64,000 nt of DNA from Dromaius novaehollandiae (taxonomy: Eukaryota; Chordata; Aves; Casuariiformes; Dromaiidae): positions 71,495,601 to 71,559,600 of the forward strand of contig NC_088102.1 in the NCBI RefSeq assembly GCF_036370855.1. The letters are read 5' to 3'. Made by a program: the position numbers and the translations under genes. The notes below the pieces were generated by a model. The model did not search any database, was not told the origin of the DNA, and was given only the letters and a program-made list of their open reading frames with translations. The stretch's first letter is position 1; each line of letters begins with the position of its first letter. Positions 1-11,600 of the stretch are shown piece by piece.

Positions 1-390
1 GCCCAGGCCGCGGCGCCCCCCCGCCCCCCCGGGGCCGCCGCCGCGGAAAGTTCCCGCCGCCCCCCCCCCGCCCTGCCGCCGCCGCGGCACCTGTTCCCGG
101 CCCGGCCGCGCCGCGGGGGAAGGCGGCGGCGGCGGAGGCGGCGGCCGCGCCGCGTGGGGACTCACCGGGGCGCGCTCCCGCGCCGCTCCCTGCGCGCCGC
201 GGCCCGCGGCGGCCGCAGGCCCCGGCCGGGGCGGGATCGGGCGGCGGGAGCCCCCCGGCGCGGGGCGCCCGAGCCGCCGGCTCCACGCTGCTGCGTCAGC
301 GCCGCCGCCGCCGCCGCCTCCCCCGGAGCCTCCCGGCTGCGGGATGGGGGCGAGGCGCCGCCGCCCGCCCTCGCCGCAGGGCGCCGCGAT

Positions 391-440
391 GCGGTGCGGC
401 GCGGTACGGTGCGGCGCGGTACGGTGCGGTGCGGCGCGGA
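391..440. repeat. 15-nt GC-rich tandem repeat
   Basis: Two adjacent copies of a 15-nt unit, gcggtacggtgcggc (401-415 and 416-430, differing at the last base), are flanked by partial copies built from GCGGT/GCGGC words. It lies inside the left CpG island. Confidence 0.7.
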
Positions 441-514
441 GCGACGCGGCGGGGCGCGGCCCGGGCGGGCGGGCGGGCGGCGCGCACAGGCCGGGAGCGG
501 GCGGGGGCCGCGCC

Positions 515-537
515 GGGGCCGGGGCCGGGGCGGGGGG
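515..537 (+). other. G-quadruplex motif
   Basis: Four runs of four or more G (515-518, 521-524, 527-530, 532-537) are separated by loops of 1-2 bases on the plus strand. This is a very strong predicted G4 in the CpG island. Poly-C tracts at about 739-800 give complementary G-rich potential on the minus strand. Confidence 0.75.
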
Positions 538-939
538 AGGCGCCGCCGCCGCCGCCGCCGCTCGCCGCGAACTCCCCGAAAGCAGCGAGCCCCTCCGTCC
601 TCCTTCCTGCTTCCTCGTCCGCAGCCAATCGCCGCCCGCCGCTCCGCCGCTCGCTCCGCGGCGCCGGCCAATCGCCGCCGCCCCTGCCCGCCGCCGCCAG
701 CCAATCGCCGAGCCCGCCCCCCGCCCCGGCCCGGCCGAGCCCCCCCCCCCCCTCCCCGTGCCGCTGCCCCCCCCCCCCACCCGCCCCGGCCCCCCCCGGG
801 CGGAGGAGAGGGGGCGGGGCTCCCCCCCCCCCCCGCGGAGCATCCCCGTGCGCGCCCCCCCCCCGCGACCCCCGCCGCCCCCCAAACGCGGGCGGCCCGA
901 CGGCGAGCGCGCCCCTGCTCCCCTTGAACGGTCCCCCGC

Positions 940-1085
940 CGGCTTATTAATTAATTAATTAATTAATCCATCTATCCATCTGTTTATTTATTCACTTTTC
1001 TGTTTATTTATTTATTTTTCTGTTTGGTTGGCTGGTTGGCTTTCTATCTATTTTTCCATCTATTTATTTTTTTCTATCTGTTTCC
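940..1085. repeat. Tetranucleotide simple-repeat block
   Basis: Consecutive low-complexity arrays: an ATTA repeat (about 944-966), then interspersed ATCC/ATCT, TTTA, TGGC and ATCT words. The block marks an abrupt drop from the GC-rich island into T-rich DNA. No coding content. Confidence 0.75.
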
Positions 1086-1160
1086 CTATTTACTGCCTTC
1101 CAAAGAGCGGAGCGGCGTCTTCCCGGCCGCATCCAAACTCTGGAAAAGTTTCAGGTGGCT

Positions 1161-1227
1161 GGGGGGGGGGGGGGGGGGGGACAGGACGGGACGGGACGCG
1201 ACGGGACGGGACGGGACGGGGGGGCTT
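1161..1227. repeat. Poly-G run plus GGGAC pentamer array
   Basis: A run of 20 G residues (1161-1180) is followed by about eight imperfect copies of the pentamer gggac and another G run. The tract has strong G4 potential and is likely to be length-polymorphic and assembly-error prone. Confidence 0.75.
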
Positions 1228-4200
1228 CCAGGTGCGCCGTGCGCCAGCAGGCCCTGCCGCAGCCCGTTTCTTCCCCTTGCCGGCGAGCCCGAATCAACCC
1301 AGGCAGGTTATTTAGAGGGACGCGAGGTTTTGTTCGGTTTATGTTATTTTATTCTATTCATTTACAGGGTTTGTATGGGGAGGCGACGCGCGGCTACGCT
1401 CCCGGAATGGCGGCAGGGCCCCGGCCGCCTCGCGAACCGTCGGCACGCCGAGCGCTGCGCCCCGTCGGAGGGCCAAAGGGAGGCACGGAGCCCGCCGGCC
1501 TCCGGCCCGGCCGCCCGGGAAGCCGTTCCCCCGAGGGAGGAAACCCCCGCGGGCCCCTTCGCCGAGGAGGCGGCAGCGAGCCCTCGGCGATCTCCTCGTT
1601 CGAGCTGGAAGAAAAGCAGATGCTCTGGTGGGCTTCGAAGCCGCGACGGTCCCGCGAGGAACAGCGGCGCGGCCGCTTAAGCCCGGTTTCTTTTCGCGGC
1701 GGCCGCCTTCTGCTGCGTTTCGGGCCGCCGCGCCCGCGCGAGACCCGTTCGCCTCGCAGGCGAGCTCTTCGGGCTTTCGGCTCCTCGCTGCGCGAGGCTT
1801 TAGGCACGCGCAGGAAAAAGAAATAGCCGCCCAAAAGCTCCCATCACGCTGAGGCTGGGGCTTCCCGGTTTAATTCGGGCAGCTGCACGGCACTCCGGAA
1901 AGAAGGGCTCCGGCGGATCCTGCGGCCGGCTAAGGAAAGCTGTCGTAAGAGGGTTTCCATCCTCCCCGGAAAACTGTCGCCGCTTCCGTGTTGCGGCATC
2001 CTTCGCGGTCGGCTTTGCGGATTTGCAGCCCGGCGGGATTTTCGGCGCTGCCGTACCTGGCGCCCGCGTGTCGACGGGAGTCGGGCGATTCTGCAGAACC
2101 CGGGCGGACGCGCACCCAAGGCTCTGGATGCCGAAATGTCCCTAAGACGCTTCGGGGCACGTTTCTGGCTTTACCTAGGCCCCGCTTATCGCGCTACGGA
2201 GGAATGCAACACATTATATATGATACAGAGGAATGCAATATATTGTATTTAATATCATCTGCTACTGACAGCGGCTGAGATGGGGCAAACGCCGATGTGC
2301 CCGGACAAATCCGGAAGCGAGCCCTCCGACACGTGCGGCTCTGCCCAGCACCAGCACGGGCAAAAATCGGCAAATCAAAGCAAAATGGGCCAAGATCCCG
2401 GGGGGTAAGTGGTGGGGATTCCCGGGGGTATGGGCTGGCGGTCCTGCGGGGCAGAGATCCAGGGGGGCACGGAGCCGGGATCCTGGGGGGCACAGCGTGC
2501 GGCATCCCAGTGTTTTTTTTTTAAAAAAAGTGGAAATTTTCTTAAATACATAGCCGGGTTTGGGCCGTATTTGGCGAAAACTCGCAAAGCGCGCAGCTGG
2601 ATGCTGGGGGGGGAAGAGGGACAGCCCCGTCGCTGCTCTTTCCGCGCCCCTCGGCCCGCAGCGGCGCGACGCACCTGCCCGCAGGTTATCCTTGTCGCGA
2701 GTCCCCGCCGGCGCGTCGCCGTAGGCTGCTGCCGGCTCTGCCGCCCACCCTCGCCACGTCAGAGCGAGCCTCCCGTTTCTTTATTTGGAGATCGTGCCAG
2801 CTCACGTGGCTCCCGGGCAGCTCCTCCGCGGCGTTGCAGCGTCTGGGCTTCCCGTCACGCGCTGGAGGGGTGCGGGAGCGGACGCGCGCTGACGGCTGCC
2901 GCTTTGCAGGGAGGCGTCGGGCACAGGGCAGCGCTTCCCCTCCGGAGAAAGTCTTGCGTTCGCTGTTGCAGCTTTGGCGCTCCGCAGGCCGCTGACAGGT
3001 TCCCACGGGGAGACGGTTTTTACTTCGTCTCCGGTAGCTTAAGGACAGGCTATAACTTAAGGAGAACAGCAAAAGGAGCAACACCTACTTGGGCTTTTGG
3101 CGGAGAGGCGGGAGAAAGCTCGGAAAGCCTCGTTGCAACGAGAGCTTTTGGGTAGCAGGAGGCAAACACGCGCACGCAGCTAATGCATTAACCTCCGCTT
3201 AATTCCTTGGGCCCCACGGATGGATTCTGCTTCAGCGTCCTGAAGAGCGTGCGAATGCCGTGGAGTGGCTGAAGGACCATCCCAGGGGCTGCTTTGGTGG
3301 CTACGTGTCAGGTACCTGGAGAGCCGCAAAAGAGTTAAGACCACAATAGGGCTTTAATTTTACTGTGGGGCTTGGAGTTTAGCTGTACAAATCCTATTAG
3401 CATTAACATCAGCCGGGTGGCTAAATCCATGCATTTTGCACAGAAATCGAATCCCCGAGGGTCTGGCTTAAATCAACAAATGCTGAGAGAGGCAAGATTG
3501 ACGTTGCAGAGCGCACGTGAAGTTTTGTCCGGGGACGGTAGCTCCCGTGGGAGGTAAATCGGTCGCCGCTGAGGGACTTGGGGCTGCACGAAGGAGCGCT
3601 GTGCCCCGAAACACCATTTCTGCCGGTGCTTGCCACGGAAAAAACCTCCGGGGCGGGTGCTGAGGATGGGCACCGGCAACAGAGAAGGGAGGCGAGGGGA
3701 AGAGCAGAGCCTGAAACAGCGCGAGCCGAAGGGGAATGGGAAAAAAAGCTAGAAGTGACGGGAAGGAGCCGTTATCGGAGCAGCCGGCAAGAAAAGCAGC
3801 GAGGAAAGGAGGAATGTGAGTGAGGAGCTGCAGCAGAGGAGGTCTGTCCTGTAGCCCCCAAAGCAGAAGGAAGGTACAAGTACGTTCAGATCCTGCCGGG
3901 ACAAAACGGATGGGCAGACCTGGCTAGGAACCCCGGATTTCTGGGAGCTCGCCAGTGCATTTTGGTGTCCTGCCAGTCAGGTTCACGCATGGTCCTCAAC
4001 GCATGCACGGGCGTCCGCAGAAAGGGAAGAGGAAAACGCAAGCGTCGCAAAGAAGCCCGGACGCGCAATACTTGCCGCGTTGCTTTTGGACGTGCCGGGC
4101 AGAGCTGGGCACCCCAGGTGGACACAGGAGGGAGGTGGTGGCCCAACAGCGCGGATTTCCGGTTCAATTCCCGTTCCTGGTCTTCCCGGTGGGTTCAACA

Positions 4201-4974
4201 AGGGAGACAGCACTTTTCAGCGTGGGGCCCCAAATCTCGTGCAGCAGTGATGCCGAGGATCAGCGTTTCACAGGACATAGATCCCTTTAACTTTCTTTCC
4301 GGCATCTGTCCCTGGCCTCCTACCAGGGCTCTGCCTGCCCTGAGCTCTCCAGTCCCTATTTTTCCCTTTTATTTTTGCTGCCCGGGTCTGTCCCCCGTGA
4401 CAGTGCTGAGCGGCGAACGTCACCAAGCGCCTTGGCAAGGACGGCAAGTCATAAGCAGCAGAGCCTGGGAGCCGACTCGCTTGCCGGGCCTCCTCTTCGC
4501 CGGGAATTACGCTGAGCTTTGAAGTAGCCTGCACTCAGCTCCTGGAAAACAACCTGAGGAAATGTCAGAGTGGCTTAAATAAACACCGGAGGAGCGGTCG
4601 GCAGGGGTCCACGGGATGCTAACGTGGCGCGGCTGTGCCGAAGGGACTTTTCCGCGGGGCTGGTGGATTTGTGGTGTTTCAGCCGCATGAGGTTCTGGGG
4701 GAAGAGGGCTGGTCCACGCGGTGACTCGCAGGCCGGCAGCGGATGGAGAAGTCTTTGCGTGGTGTAAGTGCGTCTTTCTCAAACAGCCAGGGAAATGGCA
4801 GCGCCGTTACAGACGCCGATCTTGCCCCAAATCTCCTTTCCAGATGCAGGTGGCAGGCAGCGTCCTGGCTGCTGTTCTTGCTGCAGATGTAGCTGTTAAC
4901 CCTGCGATCCCCGTTAGATACTCAGAGCACTCCTGCAGTTTCGGCTGGGTGTGGATATTTCTGCGTAGAGTTTT
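1228..4974. other. Intergenic, no gene recognised
   Basis: This moderately to highly GC-rich DNA continues the left CpG island shoulder (CpG-dense to about 3.1 kb) and then relaxes. Open frames are present on both strands, but none resembles a known protein and none has splice sites plus conserved content that I can support. A duplicated word ggaatgcaa occurs at about 2202 and 2230. Confidence 0.5.
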
Positions 4975-5605
4975 CACAGCATCACAGACAGGTGGAGGTG
5001 GGGAGGGACCTCGAGATCGTCTAGTCCAATCCACCTGCTCAAGCAGGGTCACCTAGAGCAGGTTGCCCAGGACTATGTCCAGACGGTGTTCGAATATCTC
5101 CACAGCCTCTCTGGGCAACCAGGTCCAGCGCTGTGTTCCAAGGAGTTTTTCCTTATGTTCAGAGGGACCTTCCTGTGATTCAGTCTGTGCCCGTTGCCTC
5201 TCATCCTGTTACTGGGCACCACTGAGAAAGAGTCTGGCCCCATCCTCTTTACACCCTCCGTTCAGATACTTAGACATACTGATAAGATCCCCCCTCAGTC
5301 CTCTCTTCTCCAGGCTGAAGAGTCCCAGCTCTCTCCGCCCTTCCTCATAGGAGAGAGGCTGCTCTCCCTTAACCTCCTTAGCGGACTTTCGCTGCACTCG
5401 CTCCAGTAGCTCCATGTCTCGCTTGTGTTGGGGAGCCCAGCACTGGACCCAGCACTCCAGGTGTGGCCTCCCCAGCGCTGAGCAGAGGGGCAGGATCATC
5501 TCCCTCAACCTGCTGCCGATGCTCTGCCCAATGCAACCCAAGGTACCATTGGCCTTCTTGGCCAGAAGGTCACATTGTTGGCTCATGGTCAACTTGTTGT
5601 TGTCC
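4975..5605 (-). mobile_element. CR1 LINE, 5'-truncated, 3' end intact
   Basis: Read on the minus strand, this matches the 3' part of an avian CR1 non-LTR retrotransposon. An open stretch at 5209-5592 encodes the C-terminal end of ORF2, with words typical of CR1 such as LGRPHLECWVQCWAP and LSYEEGRRELGLFSLEKR. The left boundary near 4975-4993 carries degenerate copies of the CR1 terminal octamer (plus strand cacagcatcacagaca). The match stops near 5605 inside ORF2, so the copy is a truncated, dead insertion. It is well preserved compared with the other CR1 pieces in the window, which suggests it is the youngest of them. Confidence 0.92.
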
Positions 5606-8359
5606 TTATGTCAGCACACACATGACGAACAAACCATTTTGGCCTGGATGATCTAAATGCAGACATTAGGGCAATTTTCTCAACAAGCATGGTCAGGAAT
5701 TGTTTGGGGGAAAATTGAGTCAAATACTGTCTTAGACGGACACACCGTTTGACCATCTATGAGCTTGAAAAAAAAATGCATCCATACTTATCATGGAAAC
5801 CATGTCAGGATCTACCACGTTTAAACAAGGTGGGTTGTTAGCACTGTTTGGACAGCGCCTTATATCAAAAGCCATTTATTCTGCTATTACTATTCATTAT
5901 TCCCTTCAGGGTTACCCTGGATGTTTGAGCTGGGATCTGCCTAATCCCATAAAGCTCGGGCTTCTTCTTGTGCCAGACCGGGGAACAAAGTCATAATTCT
6001 CCTTTTGCAACCTCGCCGGCCGTTGCTATGGGAATGCTTGCAATATCACGGATTCAGCAGTACAGTTTTACTGTAAGCGCAGGTAGGGGAAGATGATTTT
6101 GAAAGGCGAGCTTGCCCTCGTTTGAGTACGGCGCTTTGACGATTAGCCAGGGAAGATACCCGTTGCTCCATCAGAGACCTCGGCGGGAGGTACCTGATGG
6201 CCACAGGAGCACCCGTGGCTTTGCATCGGGGTATCTGGGTGCCAAAAAATTCTGGGATTTCCAAGTTCTCCTGGGGTGGTTCAGGGGACGCCCGCTTGCA
6301 GTGTGGGCTGGAAATGCCGCCTTTGAACACCCACTGCCTCATCCGTCCCGTGCATTCATTACTGTTCTCCAGAGGAGACTAACAAAGGCTGGATGATATG
6401 CAATGCGCTTGCAAAGCAGATATTTAAAGAAATACTCGTTTGTGCTAAACAGTCAGCGCTAGCAGGATTTCGGCAAAGACCAGGAGCGGCAGCCGGCGAA
6501 GCCGGTGTAGCGGCTCATTGTGAGCTATTTAATGCAAATCTCTGCTTGCGCTTGCGGCGCGGCGCGGAGCTCTGCAGGAATACCCTGAAACGTGGTGAAA
6601 CGGAGGCCCCAAATGCTTGGGAATGCCAGGACTTTGCAAAGCAGCACCAGGATGCCCTTGGCCCCAGCCAGCCACTGGCACTCACTGCCCAGAAAAAAGA
6701 AGACAACTTTTTTTTCTCCCCCCCCCCAGTGTTCACTGAAACGATGAAAAAAAAATAATAATATTTTTTTCCAGCCTCACCGCAGCAAGATTAGCTTGCC
6801 TCGCTGGCAGGCTGGTAACATTTTGATAACGGCTTTGAACGTTGACTGTGCTCGGATGCATACGGAGCACACTGTGGGGGGGAATTAATGCAGCTGCCCT
6901 CCTGCCTCCTCTCTTTTTTTCAGTGCTGCAAACTATAGAGCCTTAACGTCGCGTGGGTGCATGTTTTTCCCCCATGGCTCCAGGGAAAGGGCTGCGGGTG
7001 CCACCTCTCCGCTTGGAGCTGTCACCTTCCCGCTGCTTCGGGGCTTCCTCGTCTCTCACCTCCTTCTAGAGGGGTGGCAATCGGTCCTAAGGCAGGGTAA
7101 CAAATCAGCGCTCTTTCGCTAAAGGAGGAGGGATTTTGCTTTCTCAGCTGGATTGTTCCTGCAGAGCCTTAGCGCACAGACACACGGGCTGGGAAAGCCT
7201 CACGAAAGCATTTAGTCCTCTCCCTCCCACTCAAGTTGGGTCTGAACGTGCAAGACCATCTCTGCATCTAACCCGTCCTTGCAGTTCGCCAACCAGTGAA
7301 AGTCTGCACGTCCTTGGGATAACCTGCTCATCACCCGAGCAACGAGTTTGCTGGTGCCCCTGCAATTCCCTTCTGCTGCACAGGGACGGGGTTTCTCGCC
7401 GTCGTTGCTCAAGCAGGCAGGGAAAACAGCAGATCCTTCTTTTTAAAACAACATCCTCTCTATTAGGAGTTTCTTACCGCGATTCCACCACCGTTTCATC
7501 TCTGGGCTAACCTCTTCTCCTAAGTCGTGTTGCCAAACCTCTTTGCCTTCTTACCTTGCTCTCCCACGTCAAAAATACTCTTGAAAGACAGGGGCCAAAA
7601 TGGGACACCATCACGCAGGAGAGCTCTGTTTCATGTCCGTCCAGCTGGCATCCACGCCCGCCCGCATGGCCCCACCGTAGGAGTTCGAGCCGGGTGAGAC
7701 CCAAGTGCATGGCCACATTTGTGGTGAATTAGCTGGACGGAACGCGTGACGTAGTGTTTCCGCCTGCTTAAGCTCATGCTGACCGTATGCTGGCCGCATT
7801 AGGGCAGGTCAGACCACATCTGGCACGAAGCCTGCCGGAGCAAGGCTGCCTCTTCATGTGTTCAAACCAAGCAAGCGACACGAGGAGGAAGAGCTTGTCC
7901 CAGATCAGCACTTCGCTTCGTATGGCTGCGTTACGTGTGGCTCCTAATGCGACGCTCTGGAGCTGTAGAGTGATGGCATTGCATATTAACACCACTGCTA
8001 AATGCCTCCCAGACTGACACTTGCCATTTTGCAATAAAGCCTGCTCTTTCCCAGTTCAAATTTGTTCAAACCGCTGAAGACTTGGCTTTGTCCCGGCAGA
8101 CTTTGCAGCAGAACAGCCCTGGCTTTTCTTTCCAGGCAGTGAAGATTGTTTCCGGTTCTCGGCTCGCCCGCCGGAGCCCCCGCCGTTCCCAGCGTTTGGT
8201 CTCATCAGTGGACCTTACAAACCTGTTTGCCATTTTATACCACAAATTGCAAAGGGAATGGTGATGAGAAGCAGGCCCTGGGCACGACCCTGTGGACCTC
8301 CTTCCAGACGTCTAGCGTGACTCCTCGGGAACTGTTGTCTGGGAGAAAATTTTCAAGGG
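5606..8359. other. Intergenic, no gene recognised
   Basis: No convincing exons, RNA genes or repeats beyond short poly-A/T and poly-C tracts (for example 6708-6728). An octamer word atgcaaat lies at 6532-6539 next to a tatttaa word. Confidence 0.45.
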
Positions 8360-8610
8360 GCCACGCTGCACGGTGGGGACTGTATCGAGACCAAATTGCT
8401 TTATTTGCTTTGGAAAATGTCATGCGAGAGCAGGCCTAGAGCCTTTCTAAAATCAGAACAGATCACATTCACCTCTTCTCCGTCATCCATACGGCCAGTT
8501 ACCTCGCCAAAGAGGGCAATTTGGGAGGTCTGATGCGATCTCTTCTTGACACACTCATGCTGGGTGTGTTTTTTTGTCACCCTGTTATCTTCCCGGTGCC
8601 ATCACTTATT
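8360..8610 (-). mobile_element. Ancient CR1 remnant, reverse-transcriptase region
   Basis: The minus strand still reads with recognisable similarity to the CR1 reverse transcriptase around palm motif A. A segment reads EVTGRMDDGEEVNV then SDFRKAL then SHDIF, compared with the usual KVTGWMD..AVDVxYLDFSKAFDTVSHDI. The motif-A tyrosine, leucine and surrounding residues have drifted. The ends are indistinct. It is an internal piece of an old element, unconnected to the younger CR1 at 4975-5605. Confidence 0.7.
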
Positions 8611-11600
8611 CCCATTGCTGTGATGGGTTGGGATGGATAGCCTAGGTGAAAATATTGCGTAGTTGGACAACGGTTATCAGTAGCTTGCTGTCAAATGAGA
8701 AAGGTCCTGCAAGGGCCAGACATAGGTTTGGTGCTTATTTAGTATTTTCATTGATAGCGAAACTGGTTAGAGAGCTGGAAACCAAAACTATGAGTAAGGA
8801 GAGAGGAATTAGACTTGTCTAAGTTACAGAAAGGAAGACGAGGGTGGGGGCAGGAGACATGCTGAGGTTGTCTCCAGTGCTCCGGTCTCCTGGGAGGCAG
8901 CAAGCAGCCACATCCTCACCTTCCATTTCAGTGGGGTGGGTAGGAGGCAAGAGGAAGAAAACATCCCTACCCGCTGCTCCCCTAAGGGAGATGGAGCTCA
9001 GGACTTCTCCCACCGCGGAGGCTCTTCTCAGCAGTAACAGCACTGTTTTCTCCTGGAAACTCAGTGAGATCTGCTGAGCTGGGCCAGGCGGGCTGCATCT
9101 CTACTGATAGCGCCTCTGATGTGGTCGCAGCACATCAGAAACAAGGGGGAGTGGGTTTCGCTTGCTGCCTTGAACTAAACCCACACAAAGCGGGGAGGTA
9201 CCATTAAGCTGAGGAGGACGAGATAAGAAAACGCTTACGTAGACTTCAATTTTTATTTTTTTTAATCGGGTGGAACCACTTGCAGAAAGAAAGGGTGGCA
9301 TGGTACTAAAGGAGATGGGGCAGCTGGGATGGAGTATTAAAAACCCCAAGAGTCCCATTTTGGTAGAAAAAAAGTAAAAAGCCTCCTTCCCAGGCTGTTC
9401 CCAGGAACATTGCTCACCTAAATAGCCCACCTTGCAGGAAGACATTTCCTACAGCAATCACAAAGCAATAAATACCTGAGGGCAAGCAAGCAGAAGGGCC
9501 TTTCCCCACTTATTTAAGCCCCCACCAAAGCAGCATTCCCAAGTGCAGAGAGAACATGAAGACCACCCCAGCCTGCAACTCAGCTCCATTCAGATATGGA
9601 GCAATGGGGAAATGGGCAATTTGCACACCTGAAAGTCATTAGATCCCCAGGAGCTTTCCTTGCGTTGCTCCTCTTTAGCTAAGTGTAGCCTCAGAAGAGC
9701 TTGGCCCATCGAGGCCTGCTCACCAGCCTTCCTTTGCTGTGATTATAATCCTTCGCTTCAGATTTTGCCACCTGCACTATGTTTCATAAAATTTTAAAGC
9801 TAATGCTCTGCCAAACTCAAATGGCACTAGAGCAGATGTTTAAGTGCAGCCTAGGATGAATAAATTATGGGGCTGTGAGTGAGTTGCAGTGAAGGAAGGA
9901 GAGGCTAGATGTTTTTGAATGTGGAGGCAATTGATTTAAATGGCATTGTCCATTGTAATCACCTGGGATTAGCTCTGTGGACGCAGTTAGAATGAGAGAT
10001 GCAGCAATGAAAGACACTGGGCTAATGACAGCCGTGACTTGTGCGTGTGCAATTCCTAATCAGCCTTTTTTGGGGCAGTTCTGCGGGTCTTATTCCTCCC
10101 CATCCTACCTTGAGCGGCAGGCAGGGGAGGAGAGGAAAAACAGGTCTGAATCCTAACTGTGCCCCTGCCTTTCTGCTAATGGCTGTTGTAAGAGCAGCGA
10201 GAGACCTCAGCCTGCTGGCTGCCACTTCAATTCGTGGGGTGAGAATTTCTCCTGTCTACCAGGCATCGAATGCTGTTTTCTGGCCTCAGGAGAGAGCCTG
10301 GCCTCAAAAGATAGTGGTTTCCCCCCCTCTTGCCAGGTGCTTCATGGAGAAACAAGGACCGATGGCACGGAGAGGCTTCAAGGACGCCCAAGAAGCACGT
10401 GAGGAATGTGAGCTGCGGGTGACGGGATAACCCGTTATCCCAAGGGAGCACTGAGAGGAGATTTGACTGCAGTACCTTCAGAGGAGAAAATATGAGGTGT
10501 TAAAGAGCCCTTTGATTTTGCAGAGAAAGGCATAAGAAGGATCGATGGCTGGATGCCAAAGCCAGACAAATTCGCTTAGGTGCATTTTTTAAACCATGAG
10601 CGTGGTTGCTCCCCCGGGAAGGAGAGGTTTCTCCGTCTTTTGCTGCCCTCAGATCAAGGCTGGGTACCTTCTGGCGGGGGGAAGACGAGACATTCGGCAA
10701 GGATGTCACTGGCCTTGGCTGCTAGGTAGTGACTGCTGAGCCTTCCCTCGCTGTGATGAGTCAGTCAGTCCTCCTGAGAGAGGCAGCCAAGCCTGGAAAC
10801 CAGTGCAGCGTCTCGGGACTTGGAAGCCCCACGGTTTTATTCGCCGCTTTGCTAGAGACTGCTGTAATCTAGAGCAGGTTATTGAGCATTTTTGCATGGC
10901 ACAGTCCCCTCTGATAGGGTCAGTAACACATTTACCTGCCAGGGCTGAATATATTAGCTTGGGGGAACCTCAGCTGTCGTGAGCGGATGGAGCTGGTTAT
11001 TCCTTCAGCTCCCGAGAAGTCGCTATTCGGTGATGCTTTCCTGTGCCCTCCGGACAACCTGCCTCCCGGGCGACACTGCGGTAAAGAAAATGTGCGTATG
11101 GAGATGCAAGGAGGTTTCTAATAATAAGAGCAGCCGGGTGGAAAGCTGCGAGGAGAGTTTTCTGCTACCGGTGGTGACTGGTTTTCCAAATCGTGCTGAA
11201 TCAGCGTAAAGGAGGCTACAGGGATCCGCGCGCTGCGGAGGCAGGCGCTTCCTTGGGAGCGAACGGCTGCAGGCGGGAACGCAGCGAGCTCCTGCCCCGC
11301 TCCCTTCTCCCCTTCCCGGACCCCTGGCCAACTCGGTGCTGTCGGATATGGTCCCCATAAAACCGCAGGCAAGACATTCCCCATCTGTTTTTGCTATGCG
11401 CGCTCGTGCAGCAAGTCCGAAATGAAATTTCCGAGATGAAATCCCCCCGGCAGCGCGAGATACAAAGCCCTCCCTGCGGAGAGCAAGCTGCTACAGACGT
11501 TCGGCCCGTGAGCCTTTCCCCGAACGCCGTTACGTCCTTTTATCTGCGGAAAACAGGCTCCGGCTTCACACTGAGGTCAGAGTTGGCCTCTCAAACCTCT

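Larger units (their letters stand above)
1..930 (-). promoter_or_regulatory. CpG island, probable BAHD1 promoter/5' end
   Basis: This stretch is extremely G+C and CpG rich. It carries three CCAAT boxes in the same orientation (625-629, 668-672, 701-705) and a GC box around 811-820, a normal layout for a TATA-less housekeeping promoter. No exon of a known protein is recognisable. The long Arg/Pro/Ala-rich open frames on both strands look like compositional artefacts. From memory of human 15q15, BAHD1 is the next gene downstream of IVD in the same orientation, with a noncoding first exon and roughly 18 kb of intergenic DNA. The distance here (about 17 kb from the IVD stop) fits. The assignment to BAHD1 and to the minus strand is synteny inference only. 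Confidence 0.5.

Noticed and set aside
154-958. Long overlapping open frames (up to 257 codons) on both strands in the left CpG island
   Set aside because: They are Arg/Pro/Ala/Gly-rich, occur in several frames at once and resemble no protein. Stop codons are simply rare at this base composition.
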